Part shown: positions 62,123 through 64,000 of the stretch, in pieces | Numbering within the stretch: position 1 is the stretch's first letter | How the letters are laid out: each line of letters begins with the position of its first letter | Source: Flavipsychrobacter sp. | GTDB taxonomy: Bacteria > Bacteroidota > Bacteroidia > Chitinophagales > Chitinophagaceae | Assembly (NCBI GenBank): GCA_017849575.1 | Contig: JAFIGV010000015.1 | Location: 186,001-250,000 of the forward strand | DNA: 64,000 nucleotides | Reading direction: 5' to 3' | Program-made: the position numbers and the translations under genes | The notes under the pieces: model-generated | What the model was told of the DNA's origin: nothing | The model's input: only the letters and a program-made list of their open reading frames with translations | Database searches by the model: none

Positions 62123-63346
62123 TTACTTTGATGCCTTCGCCTTTCCGTCAAGATGATGCACTTTGTTTCTTTCACTTTCCATCATGGCATCGAGAATATC
62201 TGAATAGTCCTGCATCATCTTCGTACGCTCTTCCAGATATTCGGCGCGGTTGTATGCGTCACGGACTTCGTCTTCTTCCGCATGGGCAAGCTGCCTTTCG
62301 ATAACGTCTTCGTCATATCGTTTTTCATTAAGGATTGTACTGGCAAGCGTCCTGAACCCGTGACCTGTCATGCGCCCTGCATAGCCCATGCGCCGCAAAG
62401 CCATAAGGATTGTTCCGTTGCTGATATGCTTTGACTCGCTTGCCGGACTGTAAAAAATAAAACGCCTGTTGCCTGTCAGCCCGTGTTGTTTTTTTAGGAC
62501 TGCGAGAGCTTGCCGTGACAGTGGTACAACGTGCGGCCGCTTCATTTTCATACGCTCTGGCGGGAGTATCCATTGACGCTTATCCCAGTCAATTTCCGAC
62601 CATTGACCCGCGATAATTTCACCTGTTCGCAGGAAAGTATGCAAAACAAGCTGCATTGCGACTTTGCTGTTGTCTTCCGCGCGGTTTTCTATTGCGAGCA
62701 AAAGAGCTGGCGCTTCTTTAATAGAAACACAAGCATGATGATCCCGTTCTTGTTGCGGCAAAATATCGTTCAGGTGAGCCGCCGGATTATCCGAGCGTGC
62801 GCCCCTTTGGATTCCATATCTGAATACCTGTCCGATATTCTGCCGGATGCGTTTGGCTGTTTCTATTGTTCCTCTATCGCTGATCTTCTCGATAGCGGAA
62901 ACAATTTGCGGTGTTGTAACTTCGTCAAAAGGCGCTTTGCCGATTTCAGGGAAAACGTACTTTTCAAACAGATTGACCATCTGTTTAAAGTATTTTTTAT
63001 CCAATTCCTTTTCCCGCAACTCAAACCACTTTCGGGCTAGCTTTTCAAAAGTGTGATAGTTTCGGTTTGCTTGCCGCTGTTTTTCCGCTTTCTTTTCACG
63101 GGCAGGGTGTTTTCCAGCTTCAATCTGCACAAGAACTTCGTCACGTTTTTTACGCGCCAGGGCAAGGGGAACGGTCGGGTATTTTCCAAGTGAAAGAATT
63201 TGCTGCTTACCGTAGAAGTAATATCGCAGTCGCCAGAGCTTGCTTCCATTAGGGGTGATTTCAAGCTGTAAGCCGCCCCCATCCGTGATTCGATACGGTT
63301 TGTCTTTCGGTTTTGCGTTTTTGATAACAAGCTCTGTCAGCGGCAT
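62123..63346 (-). CDS. int: P4-type tyrosine integrase
   Basis: 407 residues. N-terminal DUF4102 arm-binding part (VIKNAKPKDKPYRITDGGGL, GKQQILSLGKYPTVPLALAR), core-binding helices, and catalytic residues Arg240 (FLRTGEI), His329 and Arg332 (GHGFRTLAS), His355 (LAHAEEDE) and Tyr365 (DAYNRAEY). AAGGGG lies 5 nt before the ATG. The family integrates at the 3' ends of tRNA genes. It is mainly proteobacterial; in this genome it sits beside a Bacteroidota-type primase gene, pointing to transfer. A tRNA-Ser 3'-end fragment lies 160 bp upstream of its start. Confidence 0.96.
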   Translation of the reverse strand: MPLTELVIKNAKPKDKPYRITDGGGLQLEITPNGSKLWRLRYYFYGKQQILSLGKYPTVPLALARKKRDEVLVQIEAGKHPAREKKAEKQRQANRNYHTFEKLARKWFELREKELDKKYFKQMVNLFEKYVFPEIGKAPFDEVTTPQIVSAIEKISDRGTIETAKRIRQNIGQVFRYGIQRGARSDNPAAHLNDILPQQERDHHACVSIKEAPALLLAIENRAEDNSKVAMQLVLHTFLRTGEIIAGQWSEIDWDKRQWILPPERMKMKRPHVVPLSRQALAVLKKQHGLTGNRRFIFYSPASESKHISNGTILMALRRMGYAGRMTGHGFRTLASTILNEKRYDEDVIERQLAHAEEDEVRDAYNRAEYLEERTKMMQDYSDILDAMMESERNKVHHLDGKAKASK

Positions 63347-63419
63347 AGCCCCTTAAACCACCCCTTAAAATTTATATACTCTATTGTATACTCGTTTTGG
63401 GTAGCTTGTACAGGCTTTT

Positions 63420-63502
63420 TATGGATTTCCATAGACTGGAATATCCATGTTTTTCAATGAAATGCTGTAGGCTATGGCGCTGTATAGATTTTCATAGACT
63501 TG
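63420..63502. repeat. Two 20-bp direct repeats between int and the att-like core
   Basis: TATGGATTTCCATAGACTGG (63420-63439) and TATAGATTTTCATAGACTTG (63483-63502) agree at 17 of 20 positions. Their placing between integrase start and att core is that of integrase arm-binding or excisionase sites. Confidence 0.6.
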
Positions 63503-63506
63503 TTTC

Positions 63507-63530
63507 TGGCGGACAGGGAGGGATTTGAAT
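63507..63530 (-). other. att-core candidate: 3' end of a tRNA-Ser gene
   Basis: Read on the minus strand it starts with ATTCAAATCCC and ends with TCCCTGTCCGCCA, in one block of 24 nt. This equals a T-loop 3' half (TTCAAAT), T-stem CCCTC, acceptor CCTGTCC, discriminator G and CCA, as in tRNA-Ser. The rest of the tRNA is absent on the right side. It is likely the crossover region for the P4-type integrase. Confidence 0.6.
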
Positions 63531-63725
63531 ATCTAAAACAACCATTTGTTATTAATAGATAAATTTTATCAATAAAACATCTATATACTCATTAATGTAC
63601 TTAAATATCCATACTTTAAATACCATGTTTGAAAATAATCGCCGATAGTTAGAATGTAGTATTAACAGTGTGTTTCTCAACAAAATTGTATTTTTATTGC
63701 GTATTTCAATTAAAACTTGAAAATA

Positions 63726-64000
63726 ATGAGTACGACAGTTAAAAAGGGAGAAGATTTAAAACAGACATTGGACAAATTTGAGCAGTTTGTACACTTGCTC
63801 AGTGACTTCTTTACGACAACTAAATCTGACGTAGGTGAAAACGTGAAAAAGAGCAATTTTGATAAAAGTACTCAGAACAAATTTCTTGCACAGCTTCAGA
63901 CAAACGAACGTCAAAAACGTAAACACAAGCTATTGGATACTATTTCTCAAGAAGTAACTTTATATGAACTGTCTTTTTTGAAAGACATGATTTCAGGAAA
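63726..64000 (+). CDS. Unknown protein, C-terminus outside window
   Basis: The ATG at 63726 opens a frame that is still open at the window edge (91 codons visible). The sequence is Lys/Asp/Thr-rich and helical: MSTTVKKGEDLKQTLDKFEQ, then a charged stretch to QTNERQKRKHKLLDTISQE and LYELSFLKDMIS. No signal peptide and no recognisable domain. The surrounding DNA is far more AT-rich than the window average. No Shine-Dalgarno is seen. It lies beyond the att-like core, either outside the element or in a second element. Confidence 0.5.
   Translation, partial: MSTTVKKGEDLKQTLDKFEQFVHLLSDFFTTTKSDVGENVKKSNFDKSTQNKFLAQLQTNERQKRKHKLLDTISQEVTLYELSFLKDMISG

Overview
The window comes from a Bacteroidota genome, most likely a Chitinophagaceae-type gliding or soil/sediment bacterium. 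The signs are type IX secretion (T9SS) C-terminal sorting domains (30276-31262, 56626-57666), SusD-like lipobox lipoproteins, TPR-histidine kinases, LytTR regulators, many matches to the Bacteroidota -7 promoter box TAnnTTTG just upstream of starts, and little use of Shine-Dalgarno sequences. The name is an inference from gene content; no 16S gene is present.

Left part (1-9.4 kb): surface lipoproteins, including one that joins a caspase-like His/Cys domain to a FISUMP domain, a cold-shock protein, a secreted subtilase, a WG-repeat protein broken by a one-base frameshift, and a metallo-beta-lactamase-fold hydrolase. From 9.7 to 24.5 kb lies a defence island with all genes on the minus strand: an AbiE toxin-antitoxin pair with an 11-bp inverted-repeat operator and a coupled membrane protein, a secreted M28 peptidase in the middle, a three-gene cassette (unknown protein + CHAT/caspase-like protein + PD-(D/E)XK nuclease) that I do not recognise as a named system, a Septu pair (PtuA ATPase + PtuB HNH nuclease), a zinc-site protein, and a type I restriction-modification operon (HsdR, HsdM, HsdS with an extra C-terminal domain) ending in an MltR/HEPN-like gene.

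From 24.5 to 31.9 kb, two gene-poor, repeat-filled stretches bracket a four-gene cassette: a LuxR-type response regulator and TPR sensor kinase, divergent from a formylglycine-enzyme-like protein and a T9SS protein with six exact 21-residue Gly-Asp repeats. From 31.9 to 52.2 kb the genome is mostly housekeeping: an HMA-AraC regulator followed by a 40-residue metallothionein-like peptide, peptidases, an oligopeptide-type ABC permease, a DEAD-box helicase, RlpA-like protein, a SET protein, pterin dehydratase, YceI, ParA/ParB, two metallo-hydrolases, HscB and tRNA-Leu(CAA).

Right part (52.3-64 kb): accessory genes with a LytTR two-component system, a T9SS protein and an orphan LytTR regulator, followed by a mobile module (58.6-63.3 kb) with a primase-like protein, RadC-like JAB protein, ArdC-like antirestriction protein, AlpA regulator and P4-type tyrosine integrase. 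Genes of this module have strong Shine-Dalgarno sequences, unlike the rest of the window. Upstream of the integrase is a 24-bp sequence matching the 3' end of a tRNA-Ser including CCA, probably the att core, with two 20-bp direct repeats beside it.
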